Source: Acinetobacter tjernbergiae DSM 14971 = CIP 107465 (GTDB lineage Bacteria > Pseudomonadota > Gammaproteobacteria > Pseudomonadales > Moraxellaceae). From it: a stretch of 64,000 nt of DNA. A program made the position numbers and the translations under genes. The DNA is taken from assembly GCF_000374425.1 (NCBI RefSeq), contig NZ_KB894373.1, positions 18,099-82,098 of the forward strand. The letters run 5' to 3'. Shown here piece after piece: positions 53,489-64,000 of the stretch. The notes beneath the pieces are model-generated. The model did not search any database and had not been told where the DNA came from. It was given only the letters and a program-made list of their open reading frames with translations. Position 1 is the first letter of the stretch. Each line of letters begins with the position of its first letter.

Positions 53489-54793
53489 ATGAACTTTAAT
53501 AAAGAAAAGCTGTCCCTAAAATGGGGTGGATGCTCAATTGCGACGATCTGTTTTTTCTTGAGTTATGGTCATGCTTATGCCCAGCCATTGACTTTGGATA
53601 CAGCATTGAAGCTTGCTGAGCAATATGCACCTACTCTAAGGGCCAATAGTGCTCAGATTGAAGGCGCTGAGAATATGGTTTCAGCTTCCGGTATCTTACC
53701 CAATCCTAAACTGTTTGTTGGCTTAGATAATTACCCCGTGTCTGGCGATGCCGCATGGTCAGTCACACAAGAAGGCATGACGATGAAAAAGATTGGCATC
53801 ATGCAAGATTTTCCAAATCGTGCCAAAAGATTGGCCGAAATAGAATTAGCAAAAGCTGAATTGGGTTCAGCTAATGCTCAGACAGAAATTCTTCGTATTG
53901 AGTTACGTCAAAAAGTAGCATCGGTATGGCTTAAGCGTTTTTATCTTGAGCGTAAACTGGCCTTATATGATGACCTTCTTTCAGAAAATGGATTGTTATT
54001 CCAGATTACGCAGACACAGGTTACATCTGGTCGGACTATGGTTACTAATGCGATTTCCCCTAAGCTGGACAAAACGGTTTTACTTGATCAAAAAGATGAT
54101 TTACTTCGAGATTTAAATAAAGCAAAGCTAGAATTACACCGATTAATCAGTGCGGATTCTAGTCGTACAACTGAAATAGAAAGTTTGCCTAGCCAAGAAC
54201 CTGTAATTAATTTTGATACATCACGTTTATATCATCATCTGCATCAACTTCCTGAATTGAAAGCATTTCAAGCAGAAAGGCAAACTGCTGAAGCCAAACT
54301 TAAGCAAGCTCAAGCCCTACAAAAATCAGATTGGAGTATCGAGTTTGCCTATCAGCACCGTGCTCCTGAATTTGGAGATATGATTGGTGTGCACCTGACA
54401 ACGGAACTACCAGTATTTTCAAAAAAACGTAGTAGTTCATTGGTTCAAGCCATTTTAGCGGAACAAAACAGGATTACAGCAGATCAGGAGATAAAATACC
54501 GCGAGCATCTCACTATGTTAGATGAGGGGCTATCGGACTTAAAAGCCCTTGATCAACAAATCCAACGTACAGTTCAAAGTACACTTCCTTTGACTAAACA
54601 AAAAGTAAATTTACAGCTAGCAAGTTATCAGGCTGGTAAAGCCAATTTGTCAGATGTCATTGAGACACGACAAGCATTACTAAATCAGCGATTACGCCTC
54701 ATCGATTTACAACAACAGCAAGCAATGATCAAAGCCCAGCTCTATTTTTCTTTTGTAGAACCGACCTTAAACCATGCTGAGGAGTCACGATAA
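53489..54793 (+). CDS. cusC: Outer-membrane channel of the Cus efflux system (TolC family)
   Basis: 434 aa, signal peptide ending HAYAQ; two outer-membrane efflux repeats rich in coiled-coil helices (LDTALKLAEQYAPTLRANSA and AEAKLKQAQALQKS). Its TAA stop overlaps the ATG of cusB by one base. Forms CusCBA spanning both membranes. Confidence 0.9.
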   Translation: MNFNKEKLSLKWGGCSIATICFFLSYGHAYAQPLTLDTALKLAEQYAPTLRANSAQIEGAENMVSASGILPNPKLFVGLDNYPVSGDAAWSVTQEGMTMKKIGIMQDFPNRAKRLAEIELAKAELGSANAQTEILRIELRQKVASVWLKRFYLERKLALYDDLLSENGLLFQITQTQVTSGRTMVTNAISPKLDKTVLLDQKDDLLRDLNKAKLELHRLISADSSRTTEIESLPSQEPVINFDTSRLYHHLHQLPELKAFQAERQTAEAKLKQAQALQKSDWSIEFAYQHRAPEFGDMIGVHLTTELPVFSKKRSSSLVQAILAEQNRITADQEIKYREHLTMLDEGLSDLKALDQQIQRTVQSTLPLTKQKVNLQLASYQAGKANLSDVIETRQALLNQRLRLIDLQQQQAMIKAQLYFSFVEPTLNHAEESR

Positions 54794-56283
54794 TGTTAAA
54801 AAATAAATTAGCATTCGTAATTGCTGGCTTGATTGTGGGCAGCTTGGGAATCGGTAGTGGTGCTGGATATTGGTATGCTCATCAAAATGATAAAAAGCAA
54901 ACTGTAAGTGATCAGGCAACTGCTAAAGTGTTGTACTGGTACGATCCAATGAAACCAGAACAGCATTTTGATAAGCCGGGGAAATCCCCTTTTATGGATA
55001 TGCCGTTAGTCCCTAAATATGCGGATGAAAGTACTTCTGGAATGACTGAAAGTGCAGGAGTAAAGATTGATCCATCTCTTCAACAAAATCTAGCCATTCG
55101 TTATGCCACAGTCGAACAAGTTGTAATGGGTAATACTTTGTTAACCAATGGCATATTACAAGCGAATGAACGACAGATAGCGATTCTGCAAACACGGGCA
55201 AGTGGTTTTGTTCAGCGTGTCTATGGTCATGCAGTCGGAGATATAGTGACTCAAGGGAGCCCGATTGCTGATATTTCAATACCAGAATGGACTGGGGAGC
55301 AGACCGAGTTTTTGGCAGTACTTAAAATAGGAGACCGTTCTCTTATTCAAGCAAGTCGACAACGCCTACGGCTTCTGGGAATCCCACCAAATGTGATCCA
55401 TCAAGTCGAACAAACACATCAAGTACAATCTAATATGACTTTGAGTGCTCCTATAAGTGGATTCATTGACTCATTAGAAGTTCATAGTGGAATGACTTTA
55501 ACTATGGGGCAAACACTTGCTTCAATTAAAGGAATTAATCCAATTTGGTTAGAAGCAGCAGTGCCTGAAACGCAAATTGCTGGAATAAAACGAGGTGCTA
55601 AAGTCGAAGCAACTTTTGCTGCATATCCTCAAAAAGTGTCTGGTAAAGTCATTGATATTTTACCAACACTAGATACCACAAGCAGAACCATAAAAGTTCG
55701 TATTGAGTTACCCAATAGAGAGGGACAACTCAAGCCAGGAATGTTTGCTTCTGTCAAATTCTCCAACAATCCTCAAAGCAGTTTAGTTGTGCCAGAGCAA
55801 GCTGTTATACGTACCGGTACTCGTAATATCGTCATTGTGGCACATGAACAAGGGCGTTTTGAACCTGTTGTTGTACAGTTAGGGCAGAGTGATGGAAATA
55901 AAATAGCAATTCTACAGGGTTTGAACGCTGGTCAGAAAGTAGTGGTTTCGGGACAATTCATAATTGATTCTGAGGCCAATTTACAGGGTGTACTGGATAA
56001 GTTAAACACTGGACAATCGATTACTTCATCTCAAGTAACTAAGGCATCAATATACCAAGGCATTGGTAAAGTGGAAAAAGTTACAGCTCAAGACATTACC
56101 ATTTCACATCAGGCAATTGCTGAGTTGGGTTGGGGGGCTATGACCATGGGCTTTAAACAACCAGTACAACCATTTACCCAAATTCAGCAAGGAGATCAGG
56201 TCAGTTTCCGCTTTACACATGTTGGGGATGCTTATGTGATTTCTGACATTTCCAAGATGTCTATGACATCTATGAAGAACTAA
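54793..56283 (+). CDS. cusB: Periplasmic adaptor CusB with C-terminal CusF domain
   Basis: 496 aa. One N-terminal membrane anchor; a heavy-metal-binding segment [20 protein letters not shown]; hairpin, lipoyl-like ([20 protein letters not shown]) and barrel domains; and from about 420 a CusF-like domain with the metal triad in [11 protein letters not shown]. The fused CusF is an addition to the E. coli CusB design. Confidence 0.92.
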   Translation: MLKNKLAFVIAGLIVGSLGIGSGAGYWYAHQNDKKQTVSDQATAKVLYWYDPMKPEQHFDKPGKSPFMDMPLVPKYADESTSGMTESAGVKIDPSLQQNLAIRYATVEQVVMGNTLLTNGILQANERQIAILQTRASGFVQRVYGHAVGDIVTQGSPIADISIPEWTGEQTEFLAVLKIGDRSLIQASRQRLRLLGIPPNVIHQVEQTHQVQSNMTLSAPISGFIDSLEVHSGMTLTMGQTLASIKGINPIWLEAAVPETQIAGIKRGAKVEATFAAYPQKVSGKVIDILPTLDTTSRTIKVRIELPNREGQLKPGMFASVKFSNNPQSSLVVPEQAVIRTGTRNIVIVAHEQGRFEPVVVQLGQSDGNKIAILQGLNAGQKVVVSGQFIIDSEANLQGVLDKLNTGQSITSSQVTKASIYQGIGKVEKVTAQDITISHQAIAELGWGAMTMGFKQPVQPFTQIQQGDQVSFRFTHVGDAYVISDISKMSMTSMKN

Positions 56284-56297
56284 ACGGGAGAACCATC

Positions 56298-59200
56298 ATG
56301 ATCACCCGTATTATTCGTTTTTCAATTGCAAATCGAGTATTTGTCTTATTAGCTGCTGTAGTTCTTGCCGTTTGGGGAACTTGGGCTGTCAAAAATACTC
56401 CGGTTGATGCTTTGCCAGATCTGTCTGATGTACAAGTTATTGTGCGAACTAATTTTCCCGGTCAAGCACCACAAATTGTTGAAAATCAGGTGACGTATCC
56501 TTTAACAACGACCATGTTATCAGTGCCCGGTGTTAAAGCTGTTCGGGGCTATTCTTTTTTTGGTGATTCGTTTGTTTATATCATTTTTGATGAACATACT
56601 GATCTTTACTGGGCACGTTCTCGCGTGTTGGAATATCTGAATCAAATACAAGGGCGAATGCCTACAAATGCAAAATCTTCATTAGGACCAGATGCTACAG
56701 GTGTTGGTTGGATTTACGAATATGCTTTGGTTGATCCAACAGGGCAACATGATCTCTCACAACTGCGAAGCATACAAGACTGGTTTTTGAAGTATGAACT
56801 AAAGACAGTACCGAATGTGGCTGAGGTTGCCACAATTGGGGGAATGGTTAAGCAGTATCAAATTGTTTTAGACCCTACCAAGATGGCAGCATTCGGTATA
56901 ACTCAACGAAGTATCATTGAGGCAATTCAAAAGGCAAATCAGGAAACTGGCGGTTCAGTCCTAGAAATGGCTGAAACTGAATATATGGTAAGAGCTTCTG
57001 GTTATTTAAAAACATTAGAAGATTTTCGGCAGATCCCATTACGTACGAACGGTTTAGGCATCCCAATCACTCTTGGAGAGGTTGCAACGATTCAACTCGG
57101 ACCTGAAATGCGTCGTGGAATTACTGAACTTAATGGACAAGGAGAAACCGTTGGAGGTGTTGTGATTTTACGTGCTGGTAAAAATGCACGTGAAACCATT
57201 ACTGCTGTAAAAGAAAAACTTGCCGAATTACAACAGAGTCTACCGAAAGGCGTGCAAGTTGTTCCAGTATATGATCGCAGTCAATTGATTGATCGGGCTG
57301 TAGAAAATTTAAGCCATAAATTGATTGAAGAATTTATTGTGGTGGCTTTGGTTTGTGGATTATTCCTCTGGCATTTACGTTCAGCAATGGTTGCGATTGT
57401 TTCTTTGCCCTTGGGAATCTTGTCAGCTTTTTTATTGATGTATTATCAGGGACTAAATGCCAATATCATGTCATTGGGTGGTATTGCCATTGCAATTGGC
57501 GCTATGGTCGATGCCGCTGTGGTTATGGTCGAAAACGCACATAAGCATATCGAAGCTTGGCAACATGAACATCCTGATCAAGTTTTAAAAACACAAGAGC
57601 GTTGGGACATCATTACGCATTCTGCTAGTGAGGTTGGACCTGCTTTATTTTTCTGTTTACTCATCATTACTTTATCCTTTATTCCTATTTTTACTTTACA
57701 AGCACAAGAAGGACGACTGTTTTCTCCATTGGCATTTACTAAAACTTATGCCATGGCCGCTGCCGCAGGGTTATCAATTACACTGATTCCAATTTTGATG
57801 GGGTACTGGATTCGAGGGAAGTTACCCTCTGAACAATGCAATCCATTAAACCGTTTTCTAATCAAAATATACCGTCCGATGTTGGATAAGGTCTTAGCTT
57901 ATCCAAAGACAACTTTATTTGGTGCATCATTCATTTTTCTTCTCAGTCTTTTCCCTTTAACTCGCTTAGGTGGAGAGTTCCTGCCCAATATGGATGAAGG
58001 TGATTTACTGTATATGCCTTCGGCTTTACCGGGATTGTCCGCAGCAAAAGCTTCTGAGTTACTTCAACAGACTGATCGAATGATTAAAACTGTTCCAGAG
58101 GTTGCCACGGCATTTGGTAAAGCTGGGCGAGCAGAGTCAGCTACAGATCCAGCACCTTTAGAAATGTTTGAAACCACGATTCAGTTTAAACCGCGATCTG
58201 AATGGCGTTCAGGTATGACACCCGACAAGTTAGTAAAAGAACTGGATAAAGCGGTTCAAGTACCGGGTTTAACAAATATCTGGGTGCCACCTATTCGTAA
58301 CCGAATTGATATGTTGGCAACTGGGGTTAAAAGCCCAATCGGGATTAAGATTTCAGCAAATGATTTGCAAGATATTGATCGGGTCGCACAACAAATTGAA
58401 CAGGTTGCCAAAAAGATACCCGGTGTTAGCTCAGCTTTAGCTGAACGACTCACAGGTGGGCGATATGTTGATATCGATATTAATCGAAAGCAAGCTGCAC
58501 GTTATGGTCTTAATATCAATGATGTACAGCAAATTGTGTCATCAGCAATTGGTGGGGAGAATATTGGGGAAACTGTTGAGGGATTAGCTAGGTATCCTAT
58601 TAATGTACGTTATCCACGAGAAATCCGAGATTCACTTGAAGCCTTAAGGAATCTACCAATTCTGACTGAATCAGGTCAGCAAATTGTTTTGAGTAGCATT
58701 GCCAATATTCAAATCACTGATGGCCCCCCAATGCTAAAAAGTGAGAATGCTCGCCCAAGTGGTTGGGTCTATGTTGATGTACAAGAGCGTGATTTAGCTT
58801 CTGTAGTTCAGGATTTGAAACGATCTATTGATGAACAAGTGAAACGCTCTGCGGGTATGAGTATTAGTTATTCAGGTCAATTTGAGTTTATGGAAAGAGC
58901 AAATGCTCGTCTAAAGGTGGTGATACCAATCACTTTGATGATCATTTTTCTATTGCTCTATTTGATTTTTAGACAAGTACAAGATGCCGCTCTGATTATG
59001 CTGACTCTACCATTCGCTTTAATCGGTGGTATTTGGGCAATGTATTTCAGTGGCTATAACTTTTCAATTGCCATAGCAGTAGGCTTTATTGCACTTGCGG
59101 GTGTTGCCGCAGAGTTTGGTGTGGTCATGTTGTTTTATTTAAAGCAAGCCATACAACAAACGCAGTCTTCTGAAAAATCCTTAACTGAACAACAGCTCAA

Positions 59201-59432
59201 TGACGCACTTCGTACAGGGGCTGTTCTACGTGTTCGCCCAAAAGCGATGACTGTAGCTGTAATTTTAGTCGGGCTACTTCCTATTCTTTTGGGGACTGGA
59301 ACAGGTTCTGAATTGATGAGCCGTATTGCTTTACCGATGGTTGGAGGCATGATTTCAGCTCCGCTTTTATCAATGTTTGTTATCCCCGCTGCCTACCAAC
59401 TTCTAATCAAAAGGAAACTATCAAAATCTTGA
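56298..59432 (+). CDS. cusA: RND heavy-metal efflux pump CusA
   Basis: 1044 aa, twelve membrane segments in the 1+5+1+5 pattern of heavy-metal RND pumps. Conserved [16 protein letters not shown] start, [23 protein letters not shown] in the fourth helix, and the large periplasmic loops. Proton-driven Cu(I)/Ag(I) export through CusBC. Confidence 0.95.
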   Translation: MITRIIRFSIANRVFVLLAAVVLAVWGTWAVKNTPVDALPDLSDVQVIVRTNFPGQAPQIVENQVTYPLTTTMLSVPGVKAVRGYSFFGDSFVYIIFDEHTDLYWARSRVLEYLNQIQGRMPTNAKSSLGPDATGVGWIYEYALVDPTGQHDLSQLRSIQDWFLKYELKTVPNVAEVATIGGMVKQYQIVLDPTKMAAFGITQRSIIEAIQKANQETGGSVLEMAETEYMVRASGYLKTLEDFRQIPLRTNGLGIPITLGEVATIQLGPEMRRGITELNGQGETVGGVVILRAGKNARETITAVKEKLAELQQSLPKGVQVVPVYDRSQLIDRAVENLSHKLIEEFIVVALVCGLFLWHLRSAMVAIVSLPLGILSAFLLMYYQGLNANIMSLGGIAIAIGAMVDAAVVMVENAHKHIEAWQHEHPDQVLKTQERWDIITHSASEVGPALFFCLLIITLSFIPIFTLQAQEGRLFSPLAFTKTYAMAAAAGLSITLIPILMGYWIRGKLPSEQCNPLNRFLIKIYRPMLDKVLAYPKTTLFGASFIFLLSLFPLTRLGGEFLPNMDEGDLLYMPSALPGLSAAKASELLQQTDRMIKTVPEVATAFGKAGRAESATDPAPLEMFETTIQFKPRSEWRSGMTPDKLVKELDKAVQVPGLTNIWVPPIRNRIDMLATGVKSPIGIKISANDLQDIDRVAQQIEQVAKKIPGVSSALAERLTGGRYVDIDINRKQAARYGLNINDVQQIVSSAIGGENIGETVEGLARYPINVRYPREIRDSLEALRNLPILTESGQQIVLSSIANIQITDGPPMLKSENARPSGWVYVDVQERDLASVVQDLKRSIDEQVKRSAGMSISYSGQFEFMERANARLKVVIPITLMIIFLLLYLIFRQVQDAALIMLTLPFALIGGIWAMYFSGYNFSIAIAVGFIALAGVAAEFGVVMLFYLKQAIQQTQSSEKSLTEQQLNDALRTGAVLRVRPKAMTVAVILVGLLPILLGTGTGSELMSRIALPMVGGMISAPLLSMFVIPAAYQLLIKRKLSKS

Positions 59433-59465
59433 TAGTTTTATTATTTCGTTCAAAGAGGTTTTATT

Positions 59466-59831
59466 ATGTTTAAATTTATGAAAATTGTAGCTCTTGTTGC
59501 AACTATTGCTACGTTAAGCGCTTGTAGTAAAAATGAGGCATCAGAGCAAAAGAAAGCGGAAGCACCTATGGAGCAGATGAGTAAAGAATCATCTACAGCA
59601 ATGACAGCTCAAGCTGTTGGCGTTATTACGGCTATTAATACGAAAGAAAATATTTTGACACTCAATCATGAGGCAATTGCAGCGATTAAATGGCCAGCAA
59701 TGACAATGGGTTTTAAGGTTGCAGATCCTAAGTTGTTAAATGGGCTTGCAGTAGGGCAAAAAGTTGATTTTGAATTAAAAGCAGATGGTGAAATTTACAC
59801 AATCGTAAGTGTTAAACCAGAAAACAAGTAA
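59466..59831 (+). CDS. cusF: Copper chaperone CusF
   Basis: 121 aa. Lipobox-like TLSACSKN, a charged linker, then the CusF beta-barrel with AVGVITAINTKENILTL and the metal-binding IKWPAMTMGFKV (Trp, Met, Met). Delivers copper to CusB. A second CusF domain is fused to CusB. A truncated relative is at 18495. Confidence 0.92.
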   Translation: MFKFMKIVALVATIATLSACSKNEASEQKKAEAPMEQMSKESSTAMTAQAVGVITAINTKENILTLNHEAIAAIKWPAMTMGFKVADPKLLNGLAVGQKVDFELKADGEIYTIVSVKPENK

Positions 59832-59895
59832 TGTCAAAAGTATAACTAATATCAAGAGTACAGAGCCTGTAAAAAAATCTGTTTAATTCCCTTTA

Positions 59896-59937
59896 AAACG
59901 AATGCTTCAGCCATCTAAGGCTGAAGCATTCGTTTTA
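59896..59937. terminator. Strong bidirectional terminator between cusF and int B
   Basis: ACGAATGCTTCAGCC-ATCTAA-GGCTGAAGCATTCGT flanked by AAAA and TTTT; 15-bp perfect stem. Confidence 0.9.
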
Positions 59938-59943
59938 TGATGT

Positions 59944-61221
59944 CTAGTTAAAGTGTGTACAACAGAATTCAGTCCAATCAGCCATTAAACCTTTACGTTT
60001 TTCAAGGTACCCTCCACGTAAGTAAGAAGCTTCAACTTCATCGGGTAGTTTATGGGCAAGTACATGCTCACAAACTTCCCGTGAATAATCCGTTTTATCG
60101 GCTGACCAATCACGGAATGTAGAACGGAAACCGTGTGTTGTAACCACACGATTTTGTTTTGGATCAATATAGCCTAAGCCATCTTCTTTAAGCTTCTGCT
60201 CATGCATCCGTTTGATCAATGTGGTTAATGACATATCAGAAAGCATTTCTCCAGAACGTGGGGCAGGGAAAATGAAATCTTGTGCTTGAGTATGATTTTT
60301 GATTGATTCAAGCAACGTGATGGCTTCTTCAGACAAAGGTACGCGATGTTCCTTTTCTGCTTTCATCCGTTCTTTAGGAATAATCCAAACCTTATTCTTA
60401 AAATCAATTTCCTGCCATTTAGCCCCAAAAATCTCACCAGATCGACATGCAGTTAAAATCGCAAATTCCAGAGCTTTAGGGGAAATCCCTTTTTTCTGTC
60501 TTAAATGCTGGATAAACTCAGCAACCTGTTCATAAGGCAGGGATGGATGTGGGCGTGATTCCTGCTTTAAGTTACCTAATATAGGTTCAAGATTGCCTTT
60601 CCATTCAGCAGGGTTGTCACCCTCAAAATATCCCATAGCCTTGGCATAATCAAAAATGGTTTCTATACGACCACGAATACGTCTGGCTGTTTCATTTTTT
60701 TCAATCCAGATTGGTTTGAGAGCTTCAGCAATATCTACTTTGGTAATGGTGCCAATGGTGAGATCACCCAGCGTTGGATAGATATAGGTTTCCAGTGTTG
60801 TTGACCATTGTCCGATATGCTTTTGATTTTTGAGTTCACGGGTTTTATTGGCAATAACAACTTTTGCACATTCCATGAATGTTTTATTCCGTAGTTGCTG
60901 GACATGCAGCTTTTCAAGCTGTTCCTGTTTATGCACAATAGGATCAATCCCATTTCGTATTTGTAATTTTAATTCAGCGGCTTTGGCACGGGCTTCTGCC
61001 AAGGAAACTTCAGGGTAGGGGCCAATACCAATATCACGGCGATGAGGTTTTAATTTTCCATCTTTATCCAGACGTTTTCCCACAACGGCACGTAAAATCC
61101 AGACACGGGAATCTCTTTCAACATTTAAACAAAGACCATCAACGCCGCCTACGTGGTATCGACCAGTCTCTTTAATTCTTGCTACACTGAGTGCAGAAAG
61201 CTCTTTGGATTTCTTTGGCAT
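59944..61221 (-). CDS. Tyrosine recombinase/integrase of island B (DUF4102 type)
   Basis: 425 aa. DUF4102 domain (about 1-95, VDGLCLNVERDSRVWILRAV, IGIGPYPEVSLAEARAKA), core-binding domain, then Arg260 in TACRSGEIFG, His363-x-x-Arg366 in THGFRSTFRDW, His390 in HVLAHKL and Tyr400. Only distantly related to the island A integrase although both use the same tRNA. Transcribed away from att core 3, so it sits at the right end of its island. Confidence 0.94.
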   Translation of the reverse strand: MPKKSKELSALSVARIKETGRYHVGGVDGLCLNVERDSRVWILRAVVGKRLDKDGKLKPHRRDIGIGPYPEVSLAEARAKAAELKLQIRNGIDPIVHKQEQLEKLHVQQLRNKTFMECAKVVIANKTRELKNQKHIGQWSTTLETYIYPTLGDLTIGTITKVDIAEALKPIWIEKNETARRIRGRIETIFDYAKAMGYFEGDNPAEWKGNLEPILGNLKQESRPHPSLPYEQVAEFIQHLRQKKGISPKALEFAILTACRSGEIFGAKWQEIDFKNKVWIIPKERMKAEKEHRVPLSEEAITLLESIKNHTQAQDFIFPAPRSGEMLSDMSLTTLIKRMHEQKLKEDGLGYIDPKQNRVVTTHGFRSTFRDWSADKTDYSREVCEHVLAHKLPDEVEASYLRGGYLEKRKGLMADWTEFCCTHFN

Positions 61222-61229
61222 TCTTTTAT

Positions 61230-61252
61230 TTACCCCTCAACCTACCCCTCAT
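61230..61252 (+). repeat. Arm-like repeat of integrase B, right end
   Basis: Identical to 29250-29272, just upstream of the int B start codon and 119 bp from att core 3. Two TACCCCTCA units in direct orientation. It may also regulate int. Confidence 0.6.
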
Positions 61253-61370
61253 AAAATACTGGAAATGGTCGGATTAGACAAGACTAGGTTGGATGGGTAT
61301 AATTGTAATTAATTGAAAAATATTAATTTATAATATTGTTTTGGACTTCTTGGGATTAGTGTTAGACGGA

Positions 61371-61388
61371 CACCGCTTCCGCCAAATT
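61371..61388 (+). other. att core 3 (attR of B / attL of C)
   Basis: Identical 18-bp core. The left flank is island B; the right flank is the island-A-type left end. Confidence 0.88.
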
Positions 61389-61552
61389 CAAGTTTCTGAC
61401 ACTGTTTAACACTATATAAGTTTATGATTTATATGGTTAAAGTTAGAAATTTACAATATAACAAGCCGCGACGCACTACGCCAATCGGTAGTTATAAAGT
61501 AGTAAAAAATGCAGTAAGATTATTTCTTACTGCATTTTTTTATGTCTGAATT

Positions 61553-61663
61553 ATGGCGACTCGTGGAATCAACAAGCTTAGTGCTTTACAAGTTAGAAAA
61601 GCTAAATCTGATCCTGACAAGATGTATAAGCTGTCAGATGGTGGAAATCTGTATCTGCGTATC
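61553..61663 (+). pseudogene. Truncated integrase of island C
   Basis: First 37 codons match int A (MATRGINKLSALQVRKAKSD to NLYLRI) and then diverge abruptly; the frame stops 12 codons later. All catalytic residues are lost, so island C cannot move with its own enzyme. Confidence 0.92.
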
Positions 61664-61804
61664 CGCCACGATCAATTCTTTTTGATCAAGGTTATAGCTT
61701 GATTTAAATGCCGATACTCCTCTGATCTGAAAAGCACAAAGGTAGTAGTGAAAAATTTCCTCTTCCATCTCATTTAGATCAGTAAGTGTAATAATTTTAG
61801 CCAT
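61664..61804 (-). pseudogene. 5' fragment of an unknown minus-strand gene fused to the int remnant
   Basis: An open frame beginning at 61804 encodes MAKIITLTDLNEMEEEIFHY and about 27 further residues, then runs into antisense int sequence. It looks like the start of a lost gene joined by a deletion to int; a small intact gene is also possible. 61805-61987 shows nothing else. Confidence 0.45.
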
Positions 61805-61987
61805 TCTTATATTTAAATTAATTCAATCAGTTAAACAACCATTATAGTCTGTATTAAAATACCTAGCTAGCATTACTGACGATACATATTGGTTTTAGCT
61901 ACCATGCGATTCATTAGATGACTGATCATATTCATTGTTGAATATGGTTCAGGCGAATTCTTCATCGTTGCTATCGAAGGTTTAAAA

Positions 61988-62245
61988 ATGATTGAGCATC
62001 GTTATCGTGTCAAAGAGTTAGTCAATTACCCAGAACGACCAGCAAAGGATTATGTAGATCGTGGCGGACGTAGGCGCAGAGTTTCTTATAAACCTGCCAC
62101 GAAGGGTTTACTCAATATTGCGGAATCAACATTCTGGAAAATGGTTCGTCGAGGTGATTTTCCTGAGCCAACTTACTTGACTGCGAGCATGCCAACGTGG
62201 GCAGAAAGCCAAATTAATTTGTGGCTCAATTCGAAAAAAAGCTGA
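61988..62245 (+). CDS. AlpA-family regulator (island C)
   Basis: 85 aa, closely similar to 3528-3794 (MIEHRYRVKELVNYPERPAK and AESTFWKMVRRGDFPEPTYL). Here it is on the plus strand, the opposite of island A, consistent with rearrangement of the island's left end. Confidence 0.85.
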   Translation: MIEHRYRVKELVNYPERPAKDYVDRGGRRRRVSYKPATKGLLNIAESTFWKMVRRGDFPEPTYLTASMPTWAESQINLWLNSKKS

Positions 62246-62450
62246 CTAGATTAGCGCGATATCTTTACAACCCTAAATTATCCCATTTACCCCTAAGACA
62301 CTGTAGTTCATTGATTTCGAAGTCATTGGATTACGGTGTTTTTTACACTTGACCATTAGTGGTACTTATATTATTTATATATCTAATATTATATTTAATT
62401 ATTAATTAACAATTGGTTAGGTGTGATCTATTACAGCAGAGTAAATTATC

Positions 62451-62567
62451 ATGACAGAATCAACCTATGTTATGAATGACAGTCAAACACATAAAATTGA
62501 ATATATACCACCAACACAAGATCCTACTTTATCGAAGAATCCTATAACCCTATTGCCAATAGCGTGA
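62451..62567 (+). pseudogene. 5' fragment of an unknown gene fused to the zinc-ribbon gene
   Basis: Starts MTESTYVMNDSQTHKIEYIP and runs 38 codons until the junction with the zinc-ribbon gene puts it out of frame. It may be the N-terminus of a Rep-like gene such as that at 33704, but similarity is weak. The AT-rich 62246-62450 upstream could hold its promoter. Confidence 0.45.
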
Positions 62568-62779
62568 TGTCACCGATGGCACTTGCCACTTTAGGAGTGA
62601 GTGTTTCTAAAAGCCTGAACATTCCACCCATTGCAGGCGCAATCGTTGGGGTACTGATCGGCGGTATCTGGATGTTAATCACTGAAGATGAACAGCAACA
62701 ACCGCTACACCCAACTTATCGCAGACAGTATTACTGCAACAACTGTGACCGCAGCTTTAGTCCAAATTTACGCAATTAA
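62567..62779 (+). pseudogene. 5'-truncated zinc-ribbon gene (module gene 1, island C)
   Basis: Matches the island B gene from MSPMALATLGVSVSKSLNIP to the stop, but the N-terminal CPYC knuckle and about 35 codons are missing, replaced by the unrelated fragment at 62451. A GTG/ATG at 62564-62567 could still start a 70-residue protein, without half of the zinc site. Confidence 0.82.
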
Positions 62780-62844
62780 GCATTCAACAAAATTCACAAA
62801 TCGAACCTTATACCCATTTTAAAATTGATACAGGAATTATTCTT

Positions 62845-63894
62845 ATGGCACATTTAGTTGAAACAATGGCATTCGTAGGACAAACCCCTTGGCATGGTTT
62901 AGGCAATGAACTTACTCCAAACCAACCCATTGAGATATGGGCGCAGCAGGCAGGTATGAACTGGCGGATTGAATCCTCCGATGTCAGTTACATGGCACAG
63001 AATGAAAAGGGACAAAGCATCATCATGCCTTTTGAGGAACAGCGTGTACTTTACCGTTCTGATACTCACGCACCGTTATCTGTGGTCAGCCAACGCTTTC
63101 AGGAAGTCCAGCCGATGGAAATCCTACACTTCTACAAAGACCTGACTGAACAATCAGGCTTTGAACTGGAAACCGCAGGGGTGCTCAAAGGTGGTAAGAA
63201 ATTCTGGGCATTGGCTAAGACAGGACAAAGCTCAGCACTTAAAGGTAAAGATGTCAGTAATGGCTATATTCTTCTGGCTACCGCTTGTGATGGCACACTT
63301 GCCACCACAGCACAATTCACCAGTATTCGGGTGGTATGTAACAATACTTTGGCGATTGCGCTCAAAGGACAGAATAATAGTGCAGGTGTGGTGAAAGTGC
63401 CGCATAGCACCCGATTCGATGCTGAGAAAGTCAAACATCAACTCGGTATTTCAGTTCGTGCATGGGATGAACATATGTATGAAATGAAGCAACTGAGTCA
63501 GCTTAAAGTGACACAGCAGGAAGCCGCTGCTTACTTTGATGCGGTATTTAATAATACTAGTCTTAGTGTGGCCGAACAGGATGAAAGTATTATTCAGTTC
63601 TATCGCAATGCAGCCATGCCAAATCAAAGCAATTCATCTCGACCAGACAATAAAACCGAACCGAATGGACGTGCCATGTCGAAAGTCATGACTATGTTTA
63701 ACGGACATGGACGAGGGGCAGAACTCAGTTCAGCCAAAGATACGGCGTATGGATTACTGTGCTCAATCACCGAATTTTGTGACCACGAACGTCGAGCCAT
63801 GAGTACCGATCATCGACTCGATTCAGCATGGTTTGGAGCAGGCGCATCCATTAAGCAACGTGGTTTAGAACAAGCACTTCGAATGATTGCCTAA
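62845..63894 (+). CDS. DUF932 protein (module gene 2, island C)
   Basis: 349 aa, intact. Closest to the island B copy; differs mainly in the linker after NAAMPNQ. Preceded by the same ATACAGGAATTATTCTT leader as at 39655. Third member of the family in the window. Confidence 0.82.
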   Translation: MAHLVETMAFVGQTPWHGLGNELTPNQPIEIWAQQAGMNWRIESSDVSYMAQNEKGQSIIMPFEEQRVLYRSDTHAPLSVVSQRFQEVQPMEILHFYKDLTEQSGFELETAGVLKGGKKFWALAKTGQSSALKGKDVSNGYILLATACDGTLATTAQFTSIRVVCNNTLAIALKGQNNSAGVVKVPHSTRFDAEKVKHQLGISVRAWDEHMYEMKQLSQLKVTQQEAAAYFDAVFNNTSLSVAEQDESIIQFYRNAAMPNQSNSSRPDNKTEPNGRAMSKVMTMFNGHGRGAELSSAKDTAYGLLCSITEFCDHERRAMSTDHRLDSAWFGAGASIKQRGLEQALRMIA

Positions 63895-63969
63895 ATTCAG
63901 TTTCAGTTAAGCCTTCTACATTAGCCTAAGCATACGGTAACACCGTACAAGCACAGCAACACCTTTAGC

Positions 63970-63996
63970 CACATTTCCAGATGTGGCTTTTTTTAT
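63970..63996 (+). terminator. Terminator after DUF932 of island C
   Basis: GCCACAT-TTCCAG-ATGTGGC then TTTTTTT; the same place as in islands A and B, so a YqaJ-type gene is expected just beyond the window. Confidence 0.8.
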
Positions 63997-64000
63997 GCCC

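Larger units (their letters stand above)
29202..61370. mobile_element. Island B: copper/silver resistance element in tandem with A
   Basis: Bounded by att cores 2 and 3, with its own integrase at 59944-61221 near the right core and a 23-bp arm-like repeat near both ends. It carries a nuclease-STAND gene, Rep-like genes, AlpA, the C4-type locus with small-envelope genes, the zinc-ribbon/DUF932/YqaJ/Gp3 module, and the full cop/cus locus. Confidence 0.8.

Overview
The window is low-GC gammaproteobacterial DNA, most likely an environmental Acinetobacter (inference from the style of fadH next to tRNA-Ser, the AlpA/DUF932 islands and the metal operons). It opens with the 3' part of a chromosomal fadH and a complete tRNA-Ser(TGA). 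Everything after the tRNA is accessory DNA built on its 3' end.

Three copies of an 18-bp att core (2088-2105, 29184-29201, 61371-61388) divide the rest into tandem islands. Island A (2106-29201) holds a P4-type integrase, an AlpA factor, a PrtN-like activator, two unknown genes, a YagK/YfjJ (inovirus Gp2-like) Rep-like protein, a four-gene module (zinc-ribbon membrane protein, DUF932, YqaJ-type nuclease, Gp3/RDF-like protein) whose DUF932 gene is split by a group II intron, cargo for divalent metals (cadR, CDF, feoAB, lspA) and arsenic (arsC, arsR, arsC, acr3, arsH, trxB), a minus-strand cluster of small envelope proteins, and a right end with radA, a YhcG-type PDDEXK protein and an Mrr-like nuclease.

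Island B (29202-61388) carries a nuclease-STAND NTPase gene, a second Rep-like locus with AlpA, an unknown 455-aa gene, a second small-envelope cluster, a second four-gene module, a large copper/silver locus (copD, copC, P-type ATPase, cusRS, multicopper oxidase, copB, cusCBAF) and its own integrase at the right end. Island C (61389 to the window end) starts with a near copy of island A's left end, but its integrase is truncated; it continues with AlpA, a 5'-truncated zinc-ribbon gene and a third DUF932 gene.

The most interesting object is present in both A and B, upstream of the small-envelope cluster: a minus-strand locus with a good sigma70 promoter, a structured RNA and a short ORF whose Shine-Dalgarno overlaps a segment complementary to the RNA. 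Its layout (upstream target, antisense RNA, downstream target at an SD) is that of phage P1/P7 C4 and satellite P4 CI immunity. The pairing segments covary between the islands, so A and B appear to have different specificities, which would fit their coexistence in tandem. The islands therefore look like P4/P1-style prophage or satellite-like elements loaded with metal-resistance and defence genes. The genes behind this switch are small secreted and membrane proteins I do not recognise.
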